Shown here piece by piece: positions 1-6,804 of a stretch of DNA of 9,573 nucleotides; position 1 is the first letter of the stretch; every line of letters starts with the position of its first letter. The stretch is from Amylibacter sp. (GTDB lineage: Bacteria > Pseudomonadota > Alphaproteobacteria > Rhodobacterales > Rhodobacteraceae). The notes below the pieces were generated by a model. The model saw only the letters and a list, made by a program, of their open reading frames with translations. It was not told the origin of the DNA and did no database searches. Both the position numbers and the translations under genes were made by a program. Location: contig JALWOO010000020.1 of the NCBI GenBank assembly GCA_027083485.1, positions 1 through 9,573 of the forward strand, in the 5' to 3' direction.

Positions 1-1029
1 AAGGACGACACGGTGCAGGACTTGAACATCACCGATGAAAACGCTGATATGTTTGAGTTTTTGCTGGAAGAAGGCTGCCGCCCGGGTGATCTTTTGCCGA
101 TTGAGGAAGACTCTCGCGGTTCCTATATCCTGAACTCCAAAGACCTGTGCATCATGCCCAAACTGAACGAGTATCTGCGCATCGGTGTGGATAGCCTCAA
201 GGTTGAGGGCCGTGGCAAATCCGAATACTATTGCGCCGTGGTAGCGCGCGCCTATCGCATGGCGATTGATGATTATTATGCCGATCCGGAAAACTGGAAT
301 CCGCTGCCCTATATGCGTGAATTGGAATCCGTGGGCAATCGGGGCTATACGCTGGCGTTTCACGATGGCCGCCTGACCAACCATGCCCACAACTATGAAC
401 ACACCGCCGCCATTGCCCAATGGGAATATGCCGGTGTGGTCAGCGGTGTTACCGATGATGCGCTGCTGGTGGATGTGAAAAACAAGCTGGAAGCCGGCGA
501 GGTTCTGGAATTCATTTCACCTGTTACACGCGAACCGGTCTTGCTGCGGCTCTATGATTTCGAAGTGGCCAAGACCGGCGAACGCAAGGATGTGATCCAT
601 GGCGGCAGCCAGACCACCATCCGCATTCCCTTTGCGCTGTTTGATCACGAAGACCCCGCTGACATCCGCGCCCGCTTCCCTGCCTTTAGCGTCATGCGCA
701 AGGAACGCGCCTTGTCAGAGGATCAATGGGCAAGGATTCGATTGGACAAGCTGACACAGGGGCTGGAAATCACCGGCAAGGACAATCCCAAAGCCTATGA
801 AAAACGCCGCGATGCGGTGATTGATGCCATCGGCGACGGCGCGGAAGAACGCCGGCTCAAGACCAACCGTGTTGGCACGGCGGGTTGTTGCGGCAAGGGC
901 TGCAACGGGTGCCTGATGTTCTGGGAAGACCCGCAATATGCCCGCGCCCGCGAGGTGCTGGAAAAACGCAAACTGGGTGAACAGCTCAGCCGCGCCGAAG
1001 CAACCGAATTCAAACTGCCCGCGCTGTAA
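1..1029 (+). CDS. Peptidase U32 family protein, TrhP (YegQ)-like, 3' part
   Basis: The reading frame is open from base 1 (K-D-D-T before the GTG at 13), so the gene starts outside the window and the GTG is probably internal. About 342 residues remain, ending in TAA. The segment S-L-K-V-E-G-R-G-K-S near codons 62-71 (counted from the GTG) is the typical U32 S-L-K-[IV]-E-G-R block, followed by the helical Y-x-R-A-Y-R-x-A region. A Cys cluster, C292-C293-x3-C297-x2-C300, lies in the tail G-C-C-G-K-G-C-N-G-C. Family knowledge: bacterial U32 proteins TrhP and RlhA take part in prephenate-dependent RNA hydroxylation, and relatives UbiU/UbiV bind 4Fe-4S clusters, so genuine protease activity is doubtful. 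TrhP (tRNA U34 hydroxylation) is the best guess by length and layout; UbiU is less likely. The U32 signature itself lies upstream, outside the window. The gene ends 3 nt before the convergent SemiSWEET gene. Confidence 0.85.
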   Translation, partial: KDDTVQDLNITDENADMFEFLLEEGCRPGDLLPIEEDSRGSYILNSKDLCIMPKLNEYLRIGVDSLKVEGRGKSEYYCAVVARAYRMAIDDYYADPENWNPLPYMRELESVGNRGYTLAFHDGRLTNHAHNYEHTAAIAQWEYAGVVSGVTDDALLVDVKNKLEAGEVLEFISPVTREPVLLRLYDFEVAKTGERKDVIHGGSQTTIRIPFALFDHEDPADIRARFPAFSVMRKERALSEDQWARIRLDKLTQGLEITGKDNPKAYEKRRDAVIDAIGDGAEERRLKTNRVGTAGCCGKGCNGCLMFWEDPQYARAREVLEKRKLGEQLSRAEATEFKLPAL

Positions 1030-1032
1030 CGT

Positions 1033-1287
1033 TTATCCGTACCGGAACTTGGCGGCCAAAATGGCGCTGACCATACCGACAGACAGCACGTTTGCCGCAA
1101 TCAGCGGAAGCGACCCTGCCAGCACGCCATAAGCCAGCCAAAGCAGCATGGTGACCAGCACTAAAACATTGGTGCCCAATGACAGGTCTTTTGTTTCTTT
1201 GCTTCGCCAGGCTTTGATCGTTTGGGGAAGCCAACAAATGGTGCCGAGCACGGCCGCCAGATAACCAATTACATCAATCGTTTCCAT
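1033..1287 (-). CDS. SemiSWEET / PQ-loop sugar transporter
   Basis: This 84-residue, very hydrophobic protein has the three-helix layout of bacterial SemiSWEETs: helices at about residues 5-22, 37-56 and 60-79. The P-Q pair at 21-22 sits in W-L-P-Q-T-I-K-A-W-R-S-K, followed by the usual K-D-L-S-L-G-T loop. Family knowledge: these proteins dimerise in the inner membrane to form a bidirectional path for small sugars, equivalent to half a eukaryotic SWEET/MtN3 transporter. The ATG at 1287 is preceded by a purine-rich ribosome site (AAGGGA, 4 nt upstream), and the length fits the family exactly. It lies 76 nt downstream of the MBL-fold gene on the same strand and may be the last gene of that transcript, or have its own promoter in the gap. 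The sugar carried cannot be read from the sequence. Confidence 0.93.
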   Translation of the reverse strand: METIDVIGYLAAVLGTICWLPQTIKAWRSKETKDLSLGTNVLVLVTMLLWLAYGVLAGSLPLIAANVLSVGMVSAILAAKFRYG

Positions 1288-1297
1288 GATTTCCCTT

Positions 1298-1313
1298 TTT
1301 GCAAAGCTGCAAA
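1298..1313. repeat. Short perfect inverted repeat upstream of the SemiSWEET gene
   Basis: TTTGCA (1298-1303) and TGCAAA (1308-1313) form a perfect 6-bp inverted repeat around the 4-nt loop AAGC, just 5' of the SemiSWEET ribosome site. It could be an operator half-site pair or a weak hairpin in the 76-nt gap. The stem is AT-rich and has no following T-run in the - strand direction, so it is not a convincing terminator. Chance occurrence is quite possible. Confidence 0.3.
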
Positions 1314-1363
1314 CACAACCCGCAAAGGGGATCGTAAAATCACAGAGAAGTCAATGCGCCGCC

Positions 1364-2287
1364 TTATTCCCATTCCATCTGGCTAAAGGCAGCCAAAGCA
1401 TTGCGCTTGGCCAGACCGTCAAAATTGGCCAGATAAGAAAAGGCGGATTGGTCCACACTGGCCGCACCGTTCATATCGCCACCGGCCTCCATATAGGCCG
1501 CAACCTTTGTGCGCAGGTTAACCAGATAATCATAGGTATCCCGCTTTGCCGCCGCCATATCCGCCGCCGCGCCATGCCCGGGCACAACATGCGCCGCGTT
1601 ATAGGCGGCCATCGCGTCATATGTTTCCAACCATGCGAGCGTATTTGAAACGGTGTTCACCCCTAAAATCCGCTCCAGATACACCATATCGCCGGTAAAA
1701 ACGGTGCTGGAATCCGCATGCCAGACAAAGCTGTTTCCCGGCGTATGCGCACCGTTGAGATGCCGGATAAGGAGCTTTGTTCCGCCAAGAGACAAAGTAT
1801 ATTCGCTATCAAAAGCCACATCCGCATAAACCGGATCGGTCGTTGCCATCAAATCATCACCCACCAGATTTGCCAGAAAAGTAAGCTGCATTGAGCCGCG
1901 CTCATGCTGATCGTCCACCGCATCCTGCGAGGCAATCACCGTTGCACCCTGTTCTTTCCAGTAGCCATTCCCCAGCCAGCGATGATCCTGCCCGCCGGTA
2001 TTAATCACATATTTCACCGGCTGATCCGTCACGGTTTTAATCACTTCATGCAACACCTTGGCTCCGACATAGCTCCCGCCCGCATCAATCAGAACCGCGC
2101 CTTCCGGTGTCACCACAAGCCCGAATGTCGCATTATTACCAAGGTTTTCAGGGCTGCGTTGGGTCAAGTCCCCGACGATGGCATAAACATTATCCGCCAC
2201 CGGCTGCACCGTCAGTTTCGATTCAGCCGCAACCGGGCTGGCGAGGGTGGCAATCAGCAGCCACAGCACTATGCGTATTTGTTTCAT
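1364..2287 (-). CDS. Exported metallo-beta-lactamase-fold protein with altered metal motif
   Basis: The protein has 307 residues when started at the ATG at 2287. That start gives a clear Sec signal peptide: K-Q-I-R, then the hydrophobic core I-V-L-W-L-L-I-A-T-L-A and a likely cut after P-V-A-A at about residue 21. The mature protein has the order of an MBL hydrolase: I-D-A-G (67-70), the N-T-x10 loop at 96-107, A-H-T-P-G-N with H181, F-T-G-D with D200, and V-P-G-H-G with H238. The central motif, normally T-H-x-H-x-D-H, reads T-G-G-Q-D-H-R, so the HxH pair that holds the first zinc is absent. A one-residue shift could retain D101-H102 for the second zinc. Related periplasmic MBL proteins occur beside quinoprotein and sulfur-oxidation genes, but no such gene is visible here. 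The gene follows the response regulator on the same strand after 54 nt, so co-transcription is likely. The substrate is unknown, and a binding or single-metal role is possible. Confidence 0.85.
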   Translation of the reverse strand: MKQIRIVLWLLIATLASPVAAESKLTVQPVADNVYAIVGDLTQRSPENLGNNATFGLVVTPEGAVLIDAGGSYVGAKVLHEVIKTVTDQPVKYVINTGGQDHRWLGNGYWKEQGATVIASQDAVDDQHERGSMQLTFLANLVGDDLMATTDPVYADVAFDSEYTLSLGGTKLLIRHLNGAHTPGNSFVWHADSSTVFTGDMVYLERILGVNTVSNTLAWLETYDAMAAYNAAHVVPGHGAAADMAAAKRDTYDYLVNLRTKVAAYMEAGGDMNGAASVDQSAFSYLANFDGLAKRNALAAFSQMEWE

Positions 2288-2341
2288 CGGCGCAGCTTGC
2301 GCGATCCGGACATCCTGTTGCAACACTTGTTTTGTCGCAGG

Positions 2342-3091
2342 TTAATGCTTGGTGACCTTGGCAACAAAACTATAGCCAACGCCGTGAATGGTTTTGATAT
2401 AGCTTTGCTCCGGTTCACCCGCCGCCAGCTTGCTTCGCAGGCGCATGATATGCACATCAATCGCCCGATCACCGGAAAAGCTCTCTCGGCCACGGGCGGA
2501 ATCCAGCAGTTGATTACGGCTGAACACGGTGCCGGGGTTAGACAAAAACTGATACAAAATCTCGAATTCCGTCGTGGTTAACGGCACTGTTTCATCTGTA
2601 TCCACCCGTTTGAGCGTTCGTTCAGCATAATTGACCTGCCAATTTCCGAATACAAACAGCGGATGCCCGCTATCGCCCGCAAAATCGTCGGCCTTGCACC
2701 GGCGCAAGATGGATCGCACCCGTGCCAGTAGTTCCCGAGGCTCGTAGGGTTTGACCATGTAATCATCCGCCCCGAATTCCAGCCCCATCACCCGATCCAA
2801 AGGTTCATCATTTCCGGACAGAACCAAAATCGGCAGGCTGGATTCATGGCGAATATCACGGGTAATCTCCAAGCCGTTCTTGCCCGGCAGCCCAATATCC
2901 AGAATGCACAAATCAACCGCGTTTCGTTCTAAAAGGGCCTGCATCCCGGCGGCATCGGATGCACATAGCACGTCAAATCCCTGCTTTCCCAGATACCGCT
3001 CCAGAAAAGAGGTGATCTGCGGATCATCATCAACAACAAGGATCAGTTCTTTTTGCAAGGCTCTGTTTTCTCTCGTTGGAATCAACAGCAT
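2342..3091 (-). CDS. OmpR/TorR-family response regulator
   Basis: A 249-residue, two-domain transcription regulator. The receiver domain (about 15-130) has the acidic pair D22/D23, phospho-acceptor D65 in C-I-L-D-I-G-L-P-G, S92 and K114 in M-V-K-P-Y-E. The winged-helix Trans_reg_C domain (about 145-247) shows L-T-T-T-E-F-E-I-L, then R-A-I-D-V-H-I-M-R-L-R-S-K-L and the wing I-K-T-I-H-G-V-G-Y-S-F. The core resembles TorR-like regulators. The start is uncertain: the ATG at 3091 is preceded by CCTCCT rather than a ribosome site, while a TTG at 3058 (giving L-Q-K-E-L-I-L-V-V-D-D-D) would place the receiver near the N-terminus and has GAGAG upstream. The gene is divergent from the hybrid kinase across 116 nt, so that kinase is the natural partner. 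Its targets probably include the shared intergenic region and perhaps the MBL gene 54 nt downstream. Confidence 0.94.
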   Translation of the reverse strand: MLLIPTRENRALQKELILVVDDDPQITSFLERYLGKQGFDVLCASDAAGMQALLERNAVDLCILDIGLPGKNGLEITRDIRHESSLPILVLSGNDEPLDRVMGLEFGADDYMVKPYEPRELLARVRSILRRCKADDFAGDSGHPLFVFGNWQVNYAERTLKRVDTDETVPLTTTEFEILYQFLSNPGTVFSRNQLLDSARGRESFSGDRAIDVHIMRLRSKLAAGEPEQSYIKTIHGVGYSFVAKVTKH

Positions 3092-3165
3092 AGGAGGTAT
3101 TTCATAGAGAATTTTACCTTCGGAAACTGGCGTTTAACAAGGAAGTATGTAAAACTCGTTCCCGA

Positions 3166-3180
3166 TGTATCAGGGATACA
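3166..3180. promoter_or_regulatory. Inverted repeat in the divergent regulator/kinase intergenic region
   Basis: TGTATC (3166-3171) and GATACA (3175-3180) form a perfect 6-bp inverted repeat with the 3-nt centre AGG, about 30 nt upstream of the kinase start and 75 nt from the regulator start. It sits where an operator serving both divergent genes would be expected. No promoter boxes can be assigned with confidence. It may be a binding site for the response regulator or for another dimeric regulator; this is inferred from symmetry and position only. Confidence 0.4.
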
Positions 3181-3184
3181 CCAC

Positions 3185-3206
3185 TTTGGTTACAAAGGTA
3201 ACAAAA
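3185..3206. promoter_or_regulatory. Combined direct/inverted repeat over the kinase ribosome-binding site
   Basis: Two 9-mers in tandem, GGTTACAAA (3188-3196) and GGTAACAAA (3197-3205), differ at one base. The same bases also form an inverted repeat, GTTAC (3189-3193) against GTAAC (3198-3202), extended by TTT/AAA on the outside with one mismatch. OmpR-family regulators usually bind tandem direct repeats, so this is a candidate autoregulatory site. The second copy contains the kinase ribosome site (AAAGGT, 3194-3199, 8 nt before ATG 3208), so occupancy or a hairpin could affect both transcription and translation. It is a weak candidate without comparison to relatives. Confidence 0.4.
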
Positions 3207-3207
3207 A

Positions 3208-5445
3208 ATGCGAATTCCTGCCCGAAAAACCACCCCGATGCGCTGGCGGCGAATGCTTCCGGTTGCGCTCAGCGGGGCGATTGTTCTGGTAACGATTCTT
3301 GCAGTGATGTTGACCATCAGCACCCAAACCGCAACACGATTCCGCAACATCAAGGCCGGCTGGCAGGAGTATTCCCATACAGCCGACCCTCGCGGCATCT
3401 GGATCTCTGAAATTCGCGGTTTTTTAGGGTATGGTGGCATGATCCATAACTTTAAAAACTACGTATTGCGACAAGACCCGATCTACGAAAAGGCCCTGCG
3501 CGTCCAAACCAGTTACGTATTGAATGCGATCTCTTCCTACCTGAATGCAAACCCTGATCCGCTTGAGGAAAAAGCACTCAAGGATATTCGCACCACAGTC
3601 GAGGAATACGCCGCCAAAATCGACCAAATCAAGCAGGATATCGTCGCAGGAAAGAACCCGAAAGAAGTCGATTCAAAAGTTCGGGTCGATGATTCCGCCG
3701 GCATTGCCGCGCTTGCAAGTCTGGAACGCCACTGGATTGAACAACGGCAAAACAAGCTGAATGCCATTGTGACGGCGCTTTCCGAAGGCGACGCACTGGT
3801 GCGTTCGCTGGTGTGGGTGATGGCATTGTTGACGGTGCTTGTCGGCTTGATTGCAGCCCTTATTTACCGTCTCGTCACCAGTGCCTTTCGCAGCAACGAA
3901 GCCGAGTTAAACGAACTCAAGGCGCGCAAGCTTGCCGAAGAAGAAGAACGCAAACTGGCCTGGGTGGTGCAACAAAGCCCTGCATCCATTTTGATCACGG
4001 ATACCAAAGGGACAATCGAATTTGTGAACCGAAAACTGCTGGAGCTAACCGGCTATCAGGAACATGAGCTGATCGGGAAAACCCCCAATATATTGAAATC
4101 CGGCCATACAACACGGGATGACTACGCCGAAATCTGGCAACGCCTTGCCCAGGGGCACCCCTGGTCCGGCGTGTTCAAAAACCTGCGCAAGGACGGCAGC
4201 CATTACTGGGCCGCCACCAGCCTGATTCCGCTGCTGGACGAACAGGGCCAGATCATCAATTATATCGGGATGGGTGTTGATATCACCGAAAAACGCCGCG
4301 TGGATGAACAAATCGCGCAGGTGCAGAAAATGGAGGCCGTCGGGATTCTGGCCGGTTCTGTTGCCCATGATTTTAACAATATTCTGATGACGATAATCGG
4401 CAACACTGAACTTATCCGACTGGATGCGGAAGAATTCGATGCGCCCGAAGACGTGTCAACCTCATTGGAGCAGATCGAAATTGCTTCGCGCAGGGCACGG
4501 GTGTTAATCCAGCAATTGCTGTCCTTTGCCCGTCAGCAGCCCCGCAGCGCCAAACGGCTGGAACTGAATGCGGCAATCAACGAAGCTCTGGAACTGATCC
4601 ACGTTTCAAGCACTGCCAAAGCCAAAATCGTATTCCATTCCAATGCGGATAATGTGGCCACCGACATTGATCCGACGGCCTTTTACCAGATCATTATGAA
4701 CCTGTGCCACAACGCAATCGAAGCCATGGGCGACAAAGGCGGTACGGTAACCATTACGCTGGATGCCCTTGCTCCGGATGACCCCGAAGGGCTGGCCGGA
4801 TTACAAGACGACTCCCTTGGCACTCTGCGGATTCTCGTCTGCGATAATGGCCCCGGTATCCCCAAAGATATTCAGGAGAGGGTGTTTGATCCGTTTTTTT
4901 CAACCAAACCTGCGGGCAAGGGCACCGGTCTTGGTCTGGCTATTGTGCGCAACTGGATCACCGAAGTTCATGGCGAAGTCACCCTGCAAAGCTCCCGCTC
5001 CAAAGGCACCTGTTTCACTCTGCTGTTTCCCCGTTTTGAGGCCATCACCGATCGCGCCCCGATTGCCACAACACCGCCAAGCGGACATGAACATATTTTG
5101 CTGGTCGATGACGAAGAAGACTTGCTCTATACAATCCGCCGAATGATGGCGCGGCTTGGGTATCGGGTCGAGGCATTTTCCAATCCGGCCCTGGCACTGC
5201 ATGCTTTTCGGACCGCACCGGACAGTTTTGACATGGTTGTCAGCGATCTGATGATGCCGGAAATGGGGGGCGATACCCTGATTGAACGTTTGCGGGAAAT
5301 CCGCCCCGAATTGCCGGCTTTGCTTTTGTCCAGCCATCAGAAAAACACTCCGTTCCCCAAGGGGTTCACCCCCGTCATGCACATAAAAAAGCCGGTCGAT
5401 TTAATGGGGTTGGCAACAGCTTTACGCCAAACACTGGAAAACTGA
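3208..5445 (+). CDS. Hybrid sensor histidine kinase (periplasmic sensor-PAS-HisKA-HATPase-REC)
   Basis: A 745-residue inner-membrane sensor kinase. Transmembrane helices at about 18-37 and 200-220 bracket a periplasmic region of about 160 residues that begins near G-Y-G-G-M-I-H-N-F-K-N-Y-V-L-R (74-88), which I cannot tie to a named sensor domain. No HAMP follows; a charged helical linker (about 228-250) leads into one PAS/PAC domain (250-365). The HisKA segment carries H387 in S-V-A-H-D-F-N-N-I-L, the variant seen in CckA-like hybrid kinases. The ATPase domain shows N502, D-N-G-P-G-I-P (546-552), D-P-F-F-S-T-K (561-567) and G-K-G-T-G-L-G-L (570-577). The C-terminal receiver (628-743) has D634/D635, phospho-acceptor D680 in V-V-S-D-L-M-M-P-E, S708/S709 and K728. 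There is no HPt domain. The ATG at 3208 has AAAGGT 8 nt upstream. The divergent OmpR-type regulator is the likely partner. The last 24 nt overlap the end of the convergent HemY-like gene. Confidence 0.95.
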   Translation: MRIPARKTTPMRWRRMLPVALSGAIVLVTILAVMLTISTQTATRFRNIKAGWQEYSHTADPRGIWISEIRGFLGYGGMIHNFKNYVLRQDPIYEKALRVQTSYVLNAISSYLNANPDPLEEKALKDIRTTVEEYAAKIDQIKQDIVAGKNPKEVDSKVRVDDSAGIAALASLERHWIEQRQNKLNAIVTALSEGDALVRSLVWVMALLTVLVGLIAALIYRLVTSAFRSNEAELNELKARKLAEEEERKLAWVVQQSPASILITDTKGTIEFVNRKLLELTGYQEHELIGKTPNILKSGHTTRDDYAEIWQRLAQGHPWSGVFKNLRKDGSHYWAATSLIPLLDEQGQIINYIGMGVDITEKRRVDEQIAQVQKMEAVGILAGSVAHDFNNILMTIIGNTELIRLDAEEFDAPEDVSTSLEQIEIASRRARVLIQQLLSFARQQPRSAKRLELNAAINEALELIHVSSTAKAKIVFHSNADNVATDIDPTAFYQIIMNLCHNAIEAMGDKGGTVTITLDALAPDDPEGLAGLQDDSLGTLRILVCDNGPGIPKDIQERVFDPFFSTKPAGKGTGLGLAIVRNWITEVHGEVTLQSSRSKGTCFTLLFPRFEAITDRAPIATTPPSGHEHILLVDDEEDLLYTIRRMMARLGYRVEAFSNPALALHAFRTAPDSFDMVVSDLMMPEMGGDTLIERLREIRPELPALLLSSHQKNTPFPKGFTPVMHIKKPVDLMGLATALRQTLEN

Positions 5446-6804
5446 AGCCTTGGCATTGAGTGCCTGCATCAAAAAGGCTCCGGCTTCGGCCCCCACGCGA
5501 TCGGCGCAGTCCAGACAGCTGGCCACGGACACCCCGTCAAGATAGTTCCCCATCAAAAACAACCCCTCAACACGATCATGGGTTCCGCCCAATACCGCAC
5601 GGCGATTTTCATGGCCCAGCGAATATTGCGGCAAACCCAGCGACCAGCGCCGCAAACGGGTAACAACAGGCGCACCAGTGATACCCAGAATTTGCGACAA
5701 CTCCTGCCGGACCTGCGCAATCAGCGCCTCATCCGGCAATTTCACCAGTGCCGGATTTCGCATCCCGCCAGCATAGGCCGAAATCGCCACATGCCCTTTG
5801 GGTGCGCGCCCCGCATACATCGTCGAGGCAAACTGTGCACCAGAGATAATCCGGCTATCCGATTTGGTGGTCAGAAAACCCAAACCATCCAGCGGGTGCG
5901 CCACTTGTTCATGTCGATAGCCGAAAAACACCACGGAAATTGGCGGTGCCATTATTTCCTGCAAAGCAGTCGCCCCTTCCGGATCAAGCTTTTCCAACAA
6001 CCCCGCCGCCACATGTGGCTGGGCGGCAACCACAACGGCGCGCGCCTGTCGGGTGCCTTGTGTGGTTTTTACCAAGAACCCCTGTGCGGTTTTTTGCAGG
6101 CCCAAAACCGTAACGCCCGTTTTGATCCGCTCCCCCAGCATCCCGGCCAGACGAGTCGGCACCGTGGCCATGCCACCTTGCCATGAATACAGATGCCGCC
6201 CCGGTTCACTACCCCGTTTCGCCACCAGCACGCCGCGGGTGATGGATCCGAATTCCTGCTCCATTTCCGCCAGCCTGCCAAAGGCCCCGCTGATCGACAG
6301 CCGTTTCGCATCCCCCATAAACAGCCCTGCCGCCATCGGATCAATCACCTTGTCGGCAAACTCGCGCCCGAAACGGCGGCTGGCAAAAGCGTGGATGGTT
6401 TCTTCGGCTCCGCCCCTTTTGCGCGGTCGCAGACCTTCCAGCAACATCGACAGGCGCCCTTTGACCGACAGGTAATCGGACCGGAAAAACCCCAGCGGAT
6501 GGGTGGAAATCCCGCTAAGCTTGCCCGCGTCCAGCAAATAGCGCCGCTTCACACCCGCCCCCAGATCGCGGGCATCGGCCAGCAAATCCAGATCCGACAA
6601 ATGTTGTACCGCCGCAGGCAGTGACGCATTGAAGGTGGTCGGACCGTGTTCCATCAGGAACCCCTGAAACCGCTGCGAAATCGCATTGCCACCGGTGCGC
6701 ACCTGCCGTTCCAGCAGCTGCACATCCAGCCCCTGCCGCATCAGGTTGTGGGCCGTTGCCAGCCCGGAAACTCCGCCACCAATGACAATCACATCCAACA
6801 TCAT
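5422..6804 (-). CDS. HemY/HemG-type protoporphyrinogen oxidase-like FAD protein
   Basis: A 460-residue flavoprotein of the amine-oxidase/protoporphyrinogen-oxidase superfamily. The N-terminus has the dinucleotide fold V-I-V-I-G-G-G-V-S-G (G9-x-G11-x2-G14) with E32 ending the second strand, then R-T-G-G-N (36-40). The C-terminus has the FAD-closing block G-N-Y-L-D-G-V-S-V (419-427) followed by A-S-C-L-D-C-A. Length and both end blocks fit HemY-type enzymes, which oxidise protoporphyrinogen IX, or coproporphyrinogen III in the coproporphyrin pathway, using oxygen. The chosen ATG at 6804 overlaps the upstream radical SAM stop (ATGATGA); the second ATG at 6801 is equally possible. A much longer open frame reaching 7122 only reads through the radical SAM gene. 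The 3' end overlaps the kinase gene by 24 nt. Many alphaproteobacteria use HemJ for this step, so this copy may instead act on another tetrapyrrole made by its operon partners; that is inference. Confidence 0.85.
   Translation of the reverse strand: MMLDVIVIGGGVSGLATAHNLMRQGLDVQLLERQVRTGGNAISQRFQGFLMEHGPTTFNASLPAAVQHLSDLDLLADARDLGAGVKRRYLLDAGKLSGISTHPLGFFRSDYLSVKGRLSMLLEGLRPRKRGGAEETIHAFASRRFGREFADKVIDPMAAGLFMGDAKRLSISGAFGRLAEMEQEFGSITRGVLVAKRGSEPGRHLYSWQGGMATVPTRLAGMLGERIKTGVTVLGLQKTAQGFLVKTTQGTRQARAVVVAAQPHVAAGLLEKLDPEGATALQEIMAPPISVVFFGYRHEQVAHPLDGLGFLTTKSDSRIISGAQFASTMYAGRAPKGHVAISAYAGGMRNPALVKLPDEALIAQVRQELSQILGITGAPVVTRLRRWSLGLPQYSLGHENRRAVLGGTHDRVEGLFLMGNYLDGVSVASCLDCADRVGAEAGAFLMQALNAKASVFQCLA

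Noticed and set aside
1288..1363. A rho-independent terminator between the MBL and SemiSWEET genes.
   Set aside because: The possible stems (CCC/GGG and TTTGCA/TGCAAA) are short and none is followed by a T-run on the transcript strand.
2288..2326. An upstream GTG start for the MBL-fold protein.
   Set aside because: It would put 13 residues in front of a clean signal peptide; the ATG at 2287 places the signal peptide at the N-terminus.
1904..2581. A 225-codon open frame on the + strand across the MBL and regulator genes.
   Set aside because: Its translation is rich in His, Arg and Ile with no recognisable domain, and it lies opposite two clear genes in the typical shadow frame.
3092..3140. 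A possible small gene behind the perfect AGGAGG at 3093-3098 on the + strand.
   Set aside because: No ATG, GTG or TTG lies at a usable distance, so it is not supported as a gene.
5578..6624. Several overlapping open frames on the + strand opposite the HemY-like gene.
   Set aside because: Arg/His/Pro-rich translations without motifs, antisense to a gene with clear FAD-binding blocks at both ends.
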